From positions 1 through 44,275 of the forward strand of contig CALGDB010000205.1 in assembly GCA_937884175.1 (NCBI GenBank): a stretch of DNA of 44,275 nucleotides. The letters run 5' to 3'. Made by a program: the position numbers and the translations under genes. Numbering within the stretch: position 1 is the first letter of the stretch; each line of letters begins with the position of its first letter. This stretch comes from an uncultured Flavobacteriales bacterium (GTDB taxonomy: Bacteria > Bacteroidota > Bacteroidia > Flavobacteriales_D > Sanyastnellaceae). Under the pieces are notes generated by a model. The model saw only the letters and a program-made list of their open reading frames with translations, was not told where the DNA came from and did not search any database. Shown here one piece after another: positions 25,760 to 38,680 of the stretch.

Positions 25760-27466
25760 GTGCGCTCCTCATCGTTCATCGGTTGCACACTCGTGGCCTT
25801 CGCGGCCACACTCGGCGGATGCAAAACTCCTGCAGACCTCGCCAGTTTGCCCGTGTACGATGAAGGCTTTCAACGCACCTATTTCGAAGCCCAGAATCAC
25901 CTCGCCAAAGGCGATTTGGACTTGGCCTACACGTCCTTCTTGGCGTGCTTGGACATGCAACCCGAAGAGCGCGCACTCCACTTCGATCTGGCCAAAATCG
26001 ACCTGCTACGCGAACAATACGAGTCGGCGGTCAACCACCTCAATCCAGTGCTGGAAGCAGATGCTGACCACCGATGGGCCCACGAATACCGGGCCAAAGC
26101 CCTGCTGGCCTTGGGCGACACGGATGCCGCACTGGAAGACCTGGTGTGGGTGGTGCAGGCCCGGCCCGGTGACCTGGATTGGATTTACGATTGGAGCATG
26201 CAGCTTGCCGATGCCGGTGAGCCCGCTGCCGCGTTGGCGCTCTGTGATGCGTACGAAGCGGAGACGCCCGGCGACCCCGACGTGCGTTTACAGCGGTTTT
26301 ACTTCTTGGAATTGCTCAGCGACTACGAAGCCATTTACCACGGACTCGAGGAGGCTGTTGTGGAGTTTCCGGACATCGCCGAATTCAAGCTGCAATGGGC
26401 GCAAATGCTGCGGGCAACGGGACAGGACGATGCCGCGTTGGCTGCACTGCTAGAGGTCGTTGAAGATGACCCGAGTGATGGTGTGGCGCAACTCGATTTG
26501 GCTCACCTCTACACCGCACTCAATGAAATTAGGCAGGCACAAGACGCACTCCTGATTGCATTTGCTTCCCAAGACGTGTTCATCGAAGAGAAACGCGAAA
26601 TCTTGGTGCAATACCTACAAATCGCTGCCGTCGACCCCAGCTTAAATCCATTGGTCGAAGCGCTCCTCGAGACCGCCTTGGGCCAGCATCCCAAATCTGC
26701 TGAACTCCACATACTCGCTGCCGATTACGAACAGGGGCAGGGCCGTCTCGAAGCAGCGATTATCCATGCCGAGGCTGCCATTGAAGCCAACCCCGCGGAT
26801 CCGTTTACCTGGACTAACATTATCGCGCTCGACGCAGATTTGAATCGCGCTGCTGACATGCTGTCCCACGCAACCCAGGCCATGGACATGTTCCCGCTGG
26901 AAGCCAATTTCGCCTACTACGCAGCCGTGGCTGCCCTAGATCAAGGGGATTTCACGACAGTGGTGAACGTGTTGAATCGCGGCCTTGGGGTCATTTTGGA
27001 CGCCCCGGAAAAGGAGGGCCTCATGCATGGCATGCTCGGCGATGCCCTGCACCGAACGGGGGACCCCACGCGCGCCTTCGCGGCTTACGAGAAAAGCCTC
27101 GAGCGGCTGCCAGACAATCCCGGGGTGCTGAACAACTACGCCTACTACTTGGCCGAGTCCAATGAAAATTTACCGCGTGCACTTGAGCTGAGTACACGCT
27201 TGATGGAGCTGGCGCCGATGGAGCCAAATTTCATGGACACCCATGCGTGGACGCTGTACAAAAACGGACGGTACCCGGAGGCGTTGGATTTCATCACGCA
27301 AGCTCTGTTCCAATCCGAAAACCAAGGCCCGGCGTTTTGGGAACACGACGGGGACATTCGGTTGGCCATGGGTGACGCTGCCGGTGCGGTGGCCTCCTGG
27401 CAGCGGGCCGTTGAAGCCGGGGGCGATGCCGATGCACTGAACACCAAAATCCAAGCACACCAATGA
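25760..27466 (+). CDS. TPR-repeat lipoprotein
   Basis: GTG start, lipobox FAATLGGC, multiple TPRs (e.g. GVLNNYAYYLAESNENLPRALELSTRLMELAPMEPNFMDTHAWTLYKNGRYPEALDFI). Confidence 0.88.
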   Translation: MRSSSFIGCTLVAFAATLGGCKTPADLASLPVYDEGFQRTYFEAQNHLAKGDLDLAYTSFLACLDMQPEERALHFDLAKIDLLREQYESAVNHLNPVLEADADHRWAHEYRAKALLALGDTDAALEDLVWVVQARPGDLDWIYDWSMQLADAGEPAAALALCDAYEAETPGDPDVRLQRFYFLELLSDYEAIYHGLEEAVVEFPDIAEFKLQWAQMLRATGQDDAALAALLEVVEDDPSDGVAQLDLAHLYTALNEIRQAQDALLIAFASQDVFIEEKREILVQYLQIAAVDPSLNPLVEALLETALGQHPKSAELHILAADYEQGQGRLEAAIIHAEAAIEANPADPFTWTNIIALDADLNRAADMLSHATQAMDMFPLEANFAYYAAVAALDQGDFTTVVNVLNRGLGVILDAPEKEGLMHGMLGDALHRTGDPTRAFAAYEKSLERLPDNPGVLNNYAYYLAESNENLPRALELSTRLMELAPMEPNFMDTHAWTLYKNGRYPEALDFITQALFQSENQGPAFWEHDGDIRLAMGDAAGAVASWQRAVEAGGDADALNTKIQAHQ

Positions 27467-28374
27467 TACAGCGGCCCCTCCTTTTCTTGGCGTTGGGTGT
27501 GCTGTTGAGCATGGCTACGGGGTGCTCGAATTCAGCGCGAATTGCCCGCGGTAAACCCCTGAAAAACCTTAGTGTTGGGCAAATCTTGGAGCGCTACGAC
27601 GAACAGGCAGCCGAGTGGGACTGGGTGGGCATGCGATTGGACGTCACGGTGGATGCCGACGGGCAGCGGGAATCCTTTAAGGCCTCAGTACGCATGGCCC
27701 GCGACAGTGCCATCTGGATGAGCATTTCCCCTGCATTGGGGGTTGAGGTGGCGCGCATCATGCTGGAGCCCGATACCGTACTTTTTGTCAGTAAAATCCC
27801 GGGGAACAAATTTTACTACGCCGGCAATTACGACGCGCTCGGTGAATGGGCAGACACGCCGTTGGCCTTTGAAGACGTACAAGCCATTTTGGGTGGATTC
27901 CCTATGGGGCTCGACCCGGCCGAAGACAAATTTAATTCCAAGGTGGACGGTGACAACTACGCCCTGATCGGCAAGTACAAACGTAAGGTCCGCCGGTTAA
28001 TCGGAGTCGACGATAACAATTTGGAACCCGAAGATTCGTTGAACATTCAACTGCCAATGCGGCGGTACGAGCGGCTGCGCAATCGCACCGAAGATGAGGA
28101 CTTGCTCATCAATCGGCACTGGTTTGAAGGTCTGACCTTCGACCCGGTGCGTGACCAGTTTGACGACCTCTACTACCAGCGGTCATTGACGCTCGAACGC
28201 AGCGAATTTGAGGCGTTTGACGGCGGGCGGTTCCCGAATGCATGCCGCGTCATGATTACCACCATCGATGGTTCTGCAACCATGGAGTGGGAAGTGATCC
28301 GCAAACGGTTTGGGCGGGCGTACGACTTCCCATTTGAAATCCCCGAAGGCTATGAGCAGCGCACCGGCTTCTAG
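27463..28374 (+). CDS. DUF4292-family lipoprotein
   Basis: Lipobox LLSMATGC; SFKASVRMARDSAIWMSISPALGVEVARIMLEPDTVLFVSKIPGNKFYYAG; ATGA-type overlap with TPR gene. Confidence 0.82.
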   Translation: MIQRPLLFLALGVLLSMATGCSNSARIARGKPLKNLSVGQILERYDEQAAEWDWVGMRLDVTVDADGQRESFKASVRMARDSAIWMSISPALGVEVARIMLEPDTVLFVSKIPGNKFYYAGNYDALGEWADTPLAFEDVQAILGGFPMGLDPAEDKFNSKVDGDNYALIGKYKRKVRRLIGVDDNNLEPEDSLNIQLPMRRYERLRNRTEDEDLLINRHWFEGLTFDPVRDQFDDLYYQRSLTLERSEFEAFDGGRFPNACRVMITTIDGSATMEWEVIRKRFGRAYDFPFEIPEGYEQRTGF

Positions 28375-29581
28375 CGCAGGCTTCCGTACGCTCGTCTTGG
28401 TGGGCGCCGCTGTGTTTGGATGCTTCGTTGGTGCCCAAGCGCAGAATAAAGCCGACTTACAAAAGGAGCGCGATGCAATTCAAGCCAAAATCGCCACCAC
28501 CGAAAAGCTCCTCAACCAAACAGCCTCGAACAAGAAAGACGCCCTCGTTCAGCTCCGGCTCGTCAACGAACGAATGAGCTTGCGCGAACAACTCATTCAG
28601 CACCACCAAGCCGAAATCCGGGCACTCGAGCGATCCATGACCAATACCGATTCAGAAATCCGATCGCTCGAAGGGCACATCGCTGCCATGAAGGATGAGT
28701 ACGCACGGATGATCCAAGCGGCCTACAAGCATTCCCTCGGGCACAACCCGTGGATGTACGTTTTCGCCGCAGAACACTTTGCCCAAGCAGTCATTCGGTT
28801 CCAACTCCTGCAATCTTACTCTTCCCTACGCAAGGAGCAGGTGGAGCAAATACAAGATTCGCAGGTGGAGCTTGCAGAAAACCGGTTGTCCCTCGAGGTC
28901 AAACGGGAGGAATTGGAAAAGGTCCTCGCGGACGTGCGAAGCGAGCGCAACCGCTTGGCCAAAGACCGCAGCCAGCGGCGAGCCTTGGTCGAATCGCTAA
29001 AGGGAGAAGAATCCCGGTTGCGCGCACAGGTCCAGCAAGCTGAGGCGGAGAAGAAGCGCCTGAACAAAGCCATCCGCAAAATCATCGAAGCCGAACTCAA
29101 AGCCGAACGGGAGAGTTCAGCGGGCGAGTTCGCGCTCACCCCGGAAGGGAAAATCGTCTCCGCAGCTTTTGAGCGCAACCGATCGGCCCTACCTTGGCCG
29201 GTCCTCCGAGGCGTACTGACGGGAAAATTCGGGCGCCAGCCGCACCCGAGTCTGCCCGGAATCACCATCGACAACAATGGCATCGATATCTCCACCGAAG
29301 CCAGAAGTTCGGTCCTTTCCGTCTTCGGCGGCACGGTATCCAGCACGTTTGAAATCCCCGGCGCCGGCTGGACCGTCATCCTTTCGCACGGCGCCTTCCG
29401 CACCGTGTACAGTAACCTCATGACAGCTACCGTTGCAAAGGGCGGACAGGTGGAAGCCGGGGAGAAAATCGGCGCTGTATTGACCACCAACGGCCAATCT
29501 ACTCTACACTTCGAAGTGTGGCGCGTCCAAGGCAACAGCCACTCCCCCCAAGATCCAGCCCAATGGTTGGTGCGCCATTGA
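28352..29581 (+). CDS. EnvC-like murein hydrolase activator (coiled coil + M23/LytM)
   Basis: KADLQKERDAIQAKIATTEKLLNQT coiled coil; LTGKFGRQPHPSLPGITIDNNGIDI...GAGWTVILSHGAFRTVYSNLMTATVAKGGQVEAGEKIGAV...LHFEVWR. Confidence 0.92.
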   Translation: MSSAPASSAGFRTLVLVGAAVFGCFVGAQAQNKADLQKERDAIQAKIATTEKLLNQTASNKKDALVQLRLVNERMSLREQLIQHHQAEIRALERSMTNTDSEIRSLEGHIAAMKDEYARMIQAAYKHSLGHNPWMYVFAAEHFAQAVIRFQLLQSYSSLRKEQVEQIQDSQVELAENRLSLEVKREELEKVLADVRSERNRLAKDRSQRRALVESLKGEESRLRAQVQQAEAEKKRLNKAIRKIIEAELKAERESSAGEFALTPEGKIVSAAFERNRSALPWPVLRGVLTGKFGRQPHPSLPGITIDNNGIDISTEARSSVLSVFGGTVSSTFEIPGAGWTVILSHGAFRTVYSNLMTATVAKGGQVEAGEKIGAVLTTNGQSTLHFEVWRVQGNSHSPQDPAQWLVRH

Positions 29582-29633
29582 ATCCCCCAATCATGGGATA
29601 GGAGGCCGCCTTTGAAACCCCGAAATTTGACCC

Positions 29634-31706
29634 GTGAAAATTGCGCTTGTCGGCAACCCCAATTGTGGTAAAACCACGCTCTTCAATCGCCTCACCGGGC
29701 GACGAGCCAAGGTCAGCAACATGCCGGGCGTCACAGTCGAGCGGTACGAGGCTCCGTGGAAGGCCCAGCCCGGTGTTCAACTTGTGGACCTACCCGGCAC
29801 CTACAGCCTGTTCGCCAAGGCGGACGATGAGCGCGTCACCCAACGGGAATTGCTCGACCCCGAGCTGCAACCCGATGCCGTGTGGATTGTCCTCGACAGC
29901 GCCCACGTTCGCAGCAGCCTCTTCTTGGCGCTGCAAGTCTTGGAGATGGGCTTCCCTGCAACCGTCATCATCAACCGGACCGATGCCACCGACGTACGGC
30001 TCGAAGCCCTGGAAGCCTGGTTGGGCGTTCCCGCCTTCTCCTTCCACTTCGAGAAGGAACGAAAGGACCGATTGCACACCGCATTGGCAAAGACTGAACC
30101 GCGGGTGAGCACCCACCGCGACGAACGGATTACGCCGGCTGCATGGGGCGCCACCTTCGAAGCTTTGAAAGCCCTCTTTCCACATGCCACTGAATCGCAA
30201 CAAGCCTGGTACCTGCGGGCACGTGACCTGCCTGTTTGGCTGAACAACGCTCAAACCATGGCACTCGAGGCCGCCCGCGCACAGCTCGAGGAGTCGTCGG
30301 CTGCCTTGCAACTGGAGGAGGCCGGCTGGCGCATGGAACACATCCGCAACAACGCCGAATCGCTCATCCCCAATGGACCCGAATTCCCGTGGGAAGAGGC
30401 CTCGGAGCGTACGACGCGCATTGACCGCATCTTAACCCACCCGGTCTGGGGACACGCCATCTTGGCCTTGGTGTTCTTCGGGATTTTCCAAGCGGTGTAC
30501 GCGTGGTCCGAAGCACCCATGGATGCTGTAGACCGGGCGTTTGGGTGGTTGTACCAAGCCGCAGACAGTGCCATGGCCGAGGGTTGGTGGAAAGGATTGT
30601 TGCTCGACGGGGTTTTGAACGGCATCGCCGGCATTGTTGTGTTTGTGCCGCAGATTATGATTTTGTTCGGCTTGACGAGCGCATTGGAAGCGACCGGTTA
30701 CATGGCGCGCGTGGGCTTTTTGGGCGATCGCTTTTTGGAGCGATTGGGATTGAGCGGGCGCTCCGTGGTGCCGCTGATTGGGGGCATGGCGTGCGCTGTT
30801 CCGGCGGTCATGGCGGCCCGGACCATCCCCGGCAAACGCGAGCAACTCATCACCATCTTGGTCACGCCGTTGATGACCTGTGCCGCGCGACTGCCGGTGT
30901 ACGCATTCTTGATTGGGTTTGTCGTCCCCAACACCACCGTAGGGGGATTCAAGGTGCAGGGGTTGTTCTTGTTCGGACTATATGTGGCCAGCTCGGTGTC
31001 AGCCCTTGCCCTGGCTTGGGCGTTAAACCGAGGGTTGCCCGATAAAAATGAAGGCCAGTTCACCATGGAATGGCCTGCCTACCGTTGGCCGCGACTGGGC
31101 GAAGTGGCCCGAGAAATGGGAAGCAAAGGCTGGAGTTTTGTGTCCAGTGCTGGGCAAGTCATCTTGATCATCTCGATGGTGATTTGGGGGCTCAGCCAAT
31201 TCGGTCCATCCGATGCGATGGAGGCTGTTGAGGACCGGTATGCCCATTTGAAAGATGCGGCGCCGGAAGACCTAGAGTCGGCACGAATGGAGGCTTCCTG
31301 GCTCGGACACCTCGGCAATTGGATCGAACCGGCCGTGCGCCCCTTGGGGTACGACGGTCGCATGGGCATTGCCATCCTCAGCTCGTTTGCTGCGCGCGAG
31401 GTATTTGTCGGTACGATGAGCACGTTGTTTCCTGGCGGCACAGAAGCGAGCTCAGATGAAGGCCGCATCCGGCAGTTGCAGCAGCGCTTGACCCAGGAGG
31501 TGCACCCGGCGACCGGGAAGCCGTTATTGAATACCGCATCAGCGGCGTCGCTGCTGATTTTCTACATGTACGCCATGCAGTGCATGAGCACCGTGGTCAT
31601 CGTTCGAAAAGAACTGAAGAGTTGGCCGTGGGCCTTGGCGCAAGCCATTGGGTTTACGCTGTTCGCATATGGATTGGCGTTGCTTGTTTATCAAGTGCTG
31701 GCGTAA
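29634..31706 (+). CDS. feoB: Ferrous iron transporter FeoB
   Basis: GTG start; GNPNCGKTTLFNRLTG, DLPGTYSL, GFLGDRFLERLGLSGRSVVPLIGGMACAVPAVMAARTI, LVTPLMTCAARLPVYAFLIGF, AAREVFVGTM. Confidence 0.96.
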   Translation: MKIALVGNPNCGKTTLFNRLTGRRAKVSNMPGVTVERYEAPWKAQPGVQLVDLPGTYSLFAKADDERVTQRELLDPELQPDAVWIVLDSAHVRSSLFLALQVLEMGFPATVIINRTDATDVRLEALEAWLGVPAFSFHFEKERKDRLHTALAKTEPRVSTHRDERITPAAWGATFEALKALFPHATESQQAWYLRARDLPVWLNNAQTMALEAARAQLEESSAALQLEEAGWRMEHIRNNAESLIPNGPEFPWEEASERTTRIDRILTHPVWGHAILALVFFGIFQAVYAWSEAPMDAVDRAFGWLYQAADSAMAEGWWKGLLLDGVLNGIAGIVVFVPQIMILFGLTSALEATGYMARVGFLGDRFLERLGLSGRSVVPLIGGMACAVPAVMAARTIPGKREQLITILVTPLMTCAARLPVYAFLIGFVVPNTTVGGFKVQGLFLFGLYVASSVSALALAWALNRGLPDKNEGQFTMEWPAYRWPRLGEVAREMGSKGWSFVSSAGQVILIISMVIWGLSQFGPSDAMEAVEDRYAHLKDAAPEDLESARMEASWLGHLGNWIEPAVRPLGYDGRMGIAILSSFAAREVFVGTMSTLFPGGTEASSDEGRIRQLQQRLTQEVHPATGKPLLNTASAASLLIFYMYAMQCMSTVVIVRKELKSWPWALAQAIGFTLFAYGLALLVYQVLA

Positions 31707-31710
31707 CGAA

Positions 31711-31950
31711 TCAGGCCACCACTTCGGGCACCATCCACAACATATCGGCCGCTTGCCGACGGAGGGCCACTTTGCGGCCTCCCGAGAATACTGCCATGGG
31801 GCCATCACCGGGCGCCACATGCGCTACTGTCATCTCCTCACCGGGGCAGCAGCCCATCTCCACCAACGCCATGGCGGCATCCGGGCATTCGATGTGTCCG
31901 ATAACACCCTTTTCGCGGGGCTTCATTTCAGAAAGGCGCTTGGCTTTCAT
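31711..31950 (-). CDS. feoA: FeoA-domain protein
   Basis: MKAKRLSEMKPREKGVIGHIECPDAAMALVEMGCCPGEEMTVAHVAPGDGPMAVFSGGRKVALRRQAADMLWM. Confidence 0.9.
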   Translation of the reverse strand: MKAKRLSEMKPREKGVIGHIECPDAAMALVEMGCCPGEEMTVAHVAPGDGPMAVFSGGRKVALRRQAADMLWMVPEVVA

Positions 31951-31955
31951 GAGAA

Positions 31956-31963
31956 CAAATGTA
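31956..31963 (-). promoter_or_regulatory. -7 element TACATTTG upstream of feoA
   Basis: Minus strand TACATTTG, only 5 nt before ATG 31950. Confidence 0.5.
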
Positions 31964-31971
31964 CTTCCTCG

Positions 31972-31979
31972 TACCTTTC
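31972..31979 (+). promoter_or_regulatory. -7-like element TACCTTTC upstream of sialidase-like gene
   Basis: CTCGTACCTTTC 29 nt before ATG 32009, divergent from the feoA element. Confidence 0.35.
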
Positions 31980-32008
31980 CTCCGCATCCCTCGAACACGG
32001 TATTCAGA

Positions 32009-33514
32009 ATGAATCCAAATAACGTTTTTATCGGATTGTGCTTCGCCTTCACGGCACTCACGGTCGGCCTCCACGCCCAAGGGCTCGTTTTTCTCCCCGC
32101 CGGAGAACCCATCGAAATCGCCCCCAACTCCTACGGGAACAAGGCCATCCGCATGGCCATGAACGTCGCAGGCGAACCCATCATTGCCTTCGGCACCAAC
32201 GGCCACCTCTACGTCACCAAATGGGATGCGGCCGCTGATGGCTTCGCGGAGCCCACCGAAATCGACCCCAACGAAAACGTGTTCATGTCCGATGCGGAAG
32301 GTCCACGGCTGGCGAGCCAAGGCGATTATGTGGTGCTAACGTACCAACTCGCTGGGCAATGGGCGACCGGTGCGCGCAGCGTGCATTCCACCAACGGCGG
32401 TGCAACATGGAGTGAACCGGTGGCCATGGTACCGAACGCTACCGAAGACCACTTCATGCCGTGTGTGGGCATTGATGAGATGGGCAATCCGTTTGCCGGG
32501 GTAAAATTGGGCAACAATCCCGCCACGGTCTACGAAGGGATCCTGCGTTCTCCGGACGGCGGCGCCACCTGGCTCGACGCGGTCAATGCCAGCGCCAACG
32601 CCGATGGAAATGCGGTTTGCGAGTGCTGCCCTTCGCTCCCGTTTTGGGCCGAGGGCCGGTACTACGACCTCGTCCGCAACAACAACAACAACCTGCGTGA
32701 TTTCTGGCTCATGAGTTCCGGCGACGGCGCGGATTGGGACGCCGCCATCGACGTGGATCCGTTGGATTGGATGATCAGCAGCTGCCCGGAAAGCGGCCCA
32801 AGCGTCACGGGACCTGTCGGAGACAGTAAGTACCTCGTTTCTTACATGTCCGCAGCAGGAGTCTCCGGACAATCGCGGGTTTACGTGTCGCAAGTGGACT
32901 TGGCCGCTGACGGAGGCGCAGGAGCTTGGGATTTAACAGAATCAGTCACGGTGTCGCAATTCGAAAACGCCACCCAAAACGTGCCTGTGCTGGCGCAATG
33001 GAATGGAAGCGGCGAGCCGCTCGTGGCCTTGGCGTGGGAACAAAACACCGGTGGCTACGACATTCAAATCGCCCTGAGCCAGGGCAACGACTGGAACTTT
33101 ACCGACGTGGCCCAAAACCTCACTGAAGGCTGGACCGGTCAGCACCGGCGCCCGGTGGTGGCCTTCTCCACGGGCGACTTAGAAGAGCCCATTTTACACA
33201 TCGCTTGGCAACACAGCTCCAGCGGCACCGTGCACTACATTACCGGCACCGTGGGCGAACCTTCAATTGTCATCTGCTTTGCGCAACACGAACCGCAGGT
33301 CGTGAACGAAGCCGACGGTATCCGCATCCACCTCAGGGAGGGGTGGTCGAACGCCCGGTGGTCGGTGTGGGACATCACTGGACGATTGGTTACATCGGGG
33401 ATTTACGACGGCTACGAATCCGTCTGGGTTGGCAACACCGCCTTGCCTCCGTATGCCATTGTCAGCCTCGAGTCGCCGAACGGAGCCAAGTGGGCGCAGT
33501 CCATCAAGCGATGA
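32009..33514 (+). CDS. Secreted BNR/sialidase-fold protein with probable T9SS type A C-terminal domain
   Basis: Signal MNPNNVFIGLCFAFTALTVGLHAQ; BNR-like S.NGGATWSEP, SPDGGATWLDA, SSGDGADWDAA; C-terminal ARWSVWDITGRLVTSGIYDGYES...KWAQSIKR. Confidence 0.8.
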   Translation: MNPNNVFIGLCFAFTALTVGLHAQGLVFLPAGEPIEIAPNSYGNKAIRMAMNVAGEPIIAFGTNGHLYVTKWDAAADGFAEPTEIDPNENVFMSDAEGPRLASQGDYVVLTYQLAGQWATGARSVHSTNGGATWSEPVAMVPNATEDHFMPCVGIDEMGNPFAGVKLGNNPATVYEGILRSPDGGATWLDAVNASANADGNAVCECCPSLPFWAEGRYYDLVRNNNNNLRDFWLMSSGDGADWDAAIDVDPLDWMISSCPESGPSVTGPVGDSKYLVSYMSAAGVSGQSRVYVSQVDLAADGGAGAWDLTESVTVSQFENATQNVPVLAQWNGSGEPLVALAWEQNTGGYDIQIALSQGNDWNFTDVAQNLTEGWTGQHRRPVVAFSTGDLEEPILHIAWQHSSSGTVHYITGTVGEPSIVICFAQHEPQVVNEADGIRIHLREGWSNARWSVWDITGRLVTSGIYDGYESVWVGNTALPPYAIVSLESPNGAKWAQSIKR

Positions 33515-33524
33515 ACACCTCCGC

Positions 33525-35177
33525 TCAGCTCCAGAACAGCCCGTAAAGCACCACTAATACCACCATCACCGCAAAAGCACCCACGTTGAAGACCGGCCCG
33601 GTCTTGAAGGTACGCTTAGAAATGGCGATGCCCTTTGCATCATCGGCCCCCTGGCCTTCGCTCCAACTTACAGCTGCGATGACCGCCATGGTCAGCAACG
33701 TGGTGTACCCCATCTGATCGAGGAACGGCAAATCCAAGAACACCGCGCTGTCGGACCAGCCTTTGGGCGCCACCTTGAAATACATTGCGATGGGAATCGA
33801 GGCAAGTGCGCCTACAATGGCGCCACGGTTGGTGGTTTTCTTCCAGAACAACCCCAGCAAGAAAACCGCGAGGATACCCGGGCTCACTACTCCGGTGTAT
33901 TCCTGAATAAATTGGAATGCCTGATCGATGCCCCCGAGAAGCGGTGCCATCACACACGCGATGGCCAAGGCCACGACCGCCGCAATCCGTCCCGTGCGCA
34001 CGGTCGCTCGGTCTCCCGCTTCGGGGTTGATGTATTGCTTGTAAATGTCCATTGTGAAAATCGTGGACGTCGAATTCAGCATTGACGCCAAGGAAGAAAC
34101 AATAGCGGCAGCCAGCGCAGCAAACGCGAGGCCCTTCAGCCCGGTGGGCAAAAATTGCAGCAGCCACGGGTACGCCTTGTCGGCTTGGGCAGTGGACGGC
34201 ATGTTCAATTGGCCCGCCTCGCCCAAGCTGGTCATTATGGCCGGGTCCTCGATCATGACATAGGCCGCGATGCCGGGGATGACCACGATGAGGGGAAGGA
34301 TGAGTTTGAGACCGGCAGCGAAGAGGATGCCGTTCTGCGCTTCGTTTAAGGATTTGGCCGCCAGCGTCCGCTGAATGATGTACTGGTTGAAGCCCCAGTA
34401 GTACACGTTAGCCACCCACATCCCACCGACCAAGACGCCGATACCCGGGAGGTTGTTATACTCCGGATGGGACTTGTCGAGGATCATGGCAAATTTGTCC
34501 GGCGCCGATTCATAGATGGTCTGGAAGCCGGCCCACATTCCCTGACCGCCGGAAACGGTGTCGAGCGCGAGGTACGTGGTGACCATCCCCCCAAGGATGA
34601 GGAAGACTACCTGAATGACATCCGTCCACGAGACGGCAGAAAGCCCCCCATACAGCGAATAGGCCACGGCGAACAACGCCAAACCAAGCACACCGTAAAT
34701 CATCGGAATTCCCATAATCGTCTCCAGCGCAAGGGAGCCGAGGTACAGCACCGAAGCAAGGTTGACGAAGACATAGAGCGCAATCCAGAAGACGGCGAGA
34801 ATGGTCTTAAGTTGGGTGGAGTAGCGTTTCTCGACAAACTCAGGAATGGTGTACAGGCCCTTCTCGATGAAAATGGGTAGGAAGTACTTTCCGACAATCA
34901 GCAAGGTCAGCGCCGCCATCCACTCGTACGAGGCGATGGCCAGTCCCAAGCTGAAGCCCGAGCCGGACATCCCGATGAACTGTTCAGCGGAGATGTTCGC
35001 GGCGATCAGCGAAGCCCCGATGGCCCACCACGGAAGCGATTTGCTCGCGAGGAAGTAGTCCTCCGCGCTCTTCTCCTTCCCATCCTTGCTGCGGGAAACG
35101 TAAAGCCCAACGCCGAGGATCAGCGCGGCGTAAACAATGAAAACGATGTAGTCCGTGAGGGCGAATTGAGCCGTCAT
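33525..35177 (-). CDS. Sodium:solute symporter, closely vSGLT-like (Na+/galactose type)
   Basis: ASLIAANISAEQFIGMSGSGFSLGLAIASYEWMAALTLLIVGKYFLPIFIEKGLYTIPEFVEKRY, YYWGFNQYIIQRTLAAKS, ALAAAIVSSLASMLNSTSTIFTMDIYKQYI, FQFIQEYTGVVSPGILAVFLLGLFWKKTT. Confidence 0.94.
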   Translation of the reverse strand: MTAQFALTDYIVFIVYAALILGVGLYVSRSKDGKEKSAEDYFLASKSLPWWAIGASLIAANISAEQFIGMSGSGFSLGLAIASYEWMAALTLLIVGKYFLPIFIEKGLYTIPEFVEKRYSTQLKTILAVFWIALYVFVNLASVLYLGSLALETIMGIPMIYGVLGLALFAVAYSLYGGLSAVSWTDVIQVVFLILGGMVTTYLALDTVSGGQGMWAGFQTIYESAPDKFAMILDKSHPEYNNLPGIGVLVGGMWVANVYYWGFNQYIIQRTLAAKSLNEAQNGILFAAGLKLILPLIVVIPGIAAYVMIEDPAIMTSLGEAGQLNMPSTAQADKAYPWLLQFLPTGLKGLAFAALAAAIVSSLASMLNSTSTIFTMDIYKQYINPEAGDRATVRTGRIAAVVALAIACVMAPLLGGIDQAFQFIQEYTGVVSPGILAVFLLGLFWKKTTNRGAIVGALASIPIAMYFKVAPKGWSDSAVFLDLPFLDQMGYTTLLTMAVIAAVSWSEGQGADDAKGIAISKRTFKTGPVFNVGAFAVMVVLVVLYGLFWS

Positions 35178-35192
35178 GTGCGTAAGGGTTAA

Positions 35193-38423
<3,231 letters not shown>

Positions 38424-38442
38424 CGCGCCATGGCATGCCAAC

Positions 38443-38479
38443 GAAAATCCCCTGCCGGTCCAGAGACTGACGGGGGATT
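38443..38479 (-). terminator. Possible weak terminator of tRNA-Val
   Basis: Minus strand AATCCCC...GGGGATTTT hairpin-like arms with short T run. Confidence 0.4.
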
Positions 38480-38488
38480 CGTAAGTGG

Positions 38489-38562
<74 letters not shown>

Positions 38563-38680
38563 GAAGATGGACGACGAAGATACAACATTCCCTTTCATCA
38601 CGTTTAATTGTGAACACCCACGGACCTGGTACTGTTTTAGTATAAACCGACCCTCTATATTCGCCCTTTCAATTCTATTC

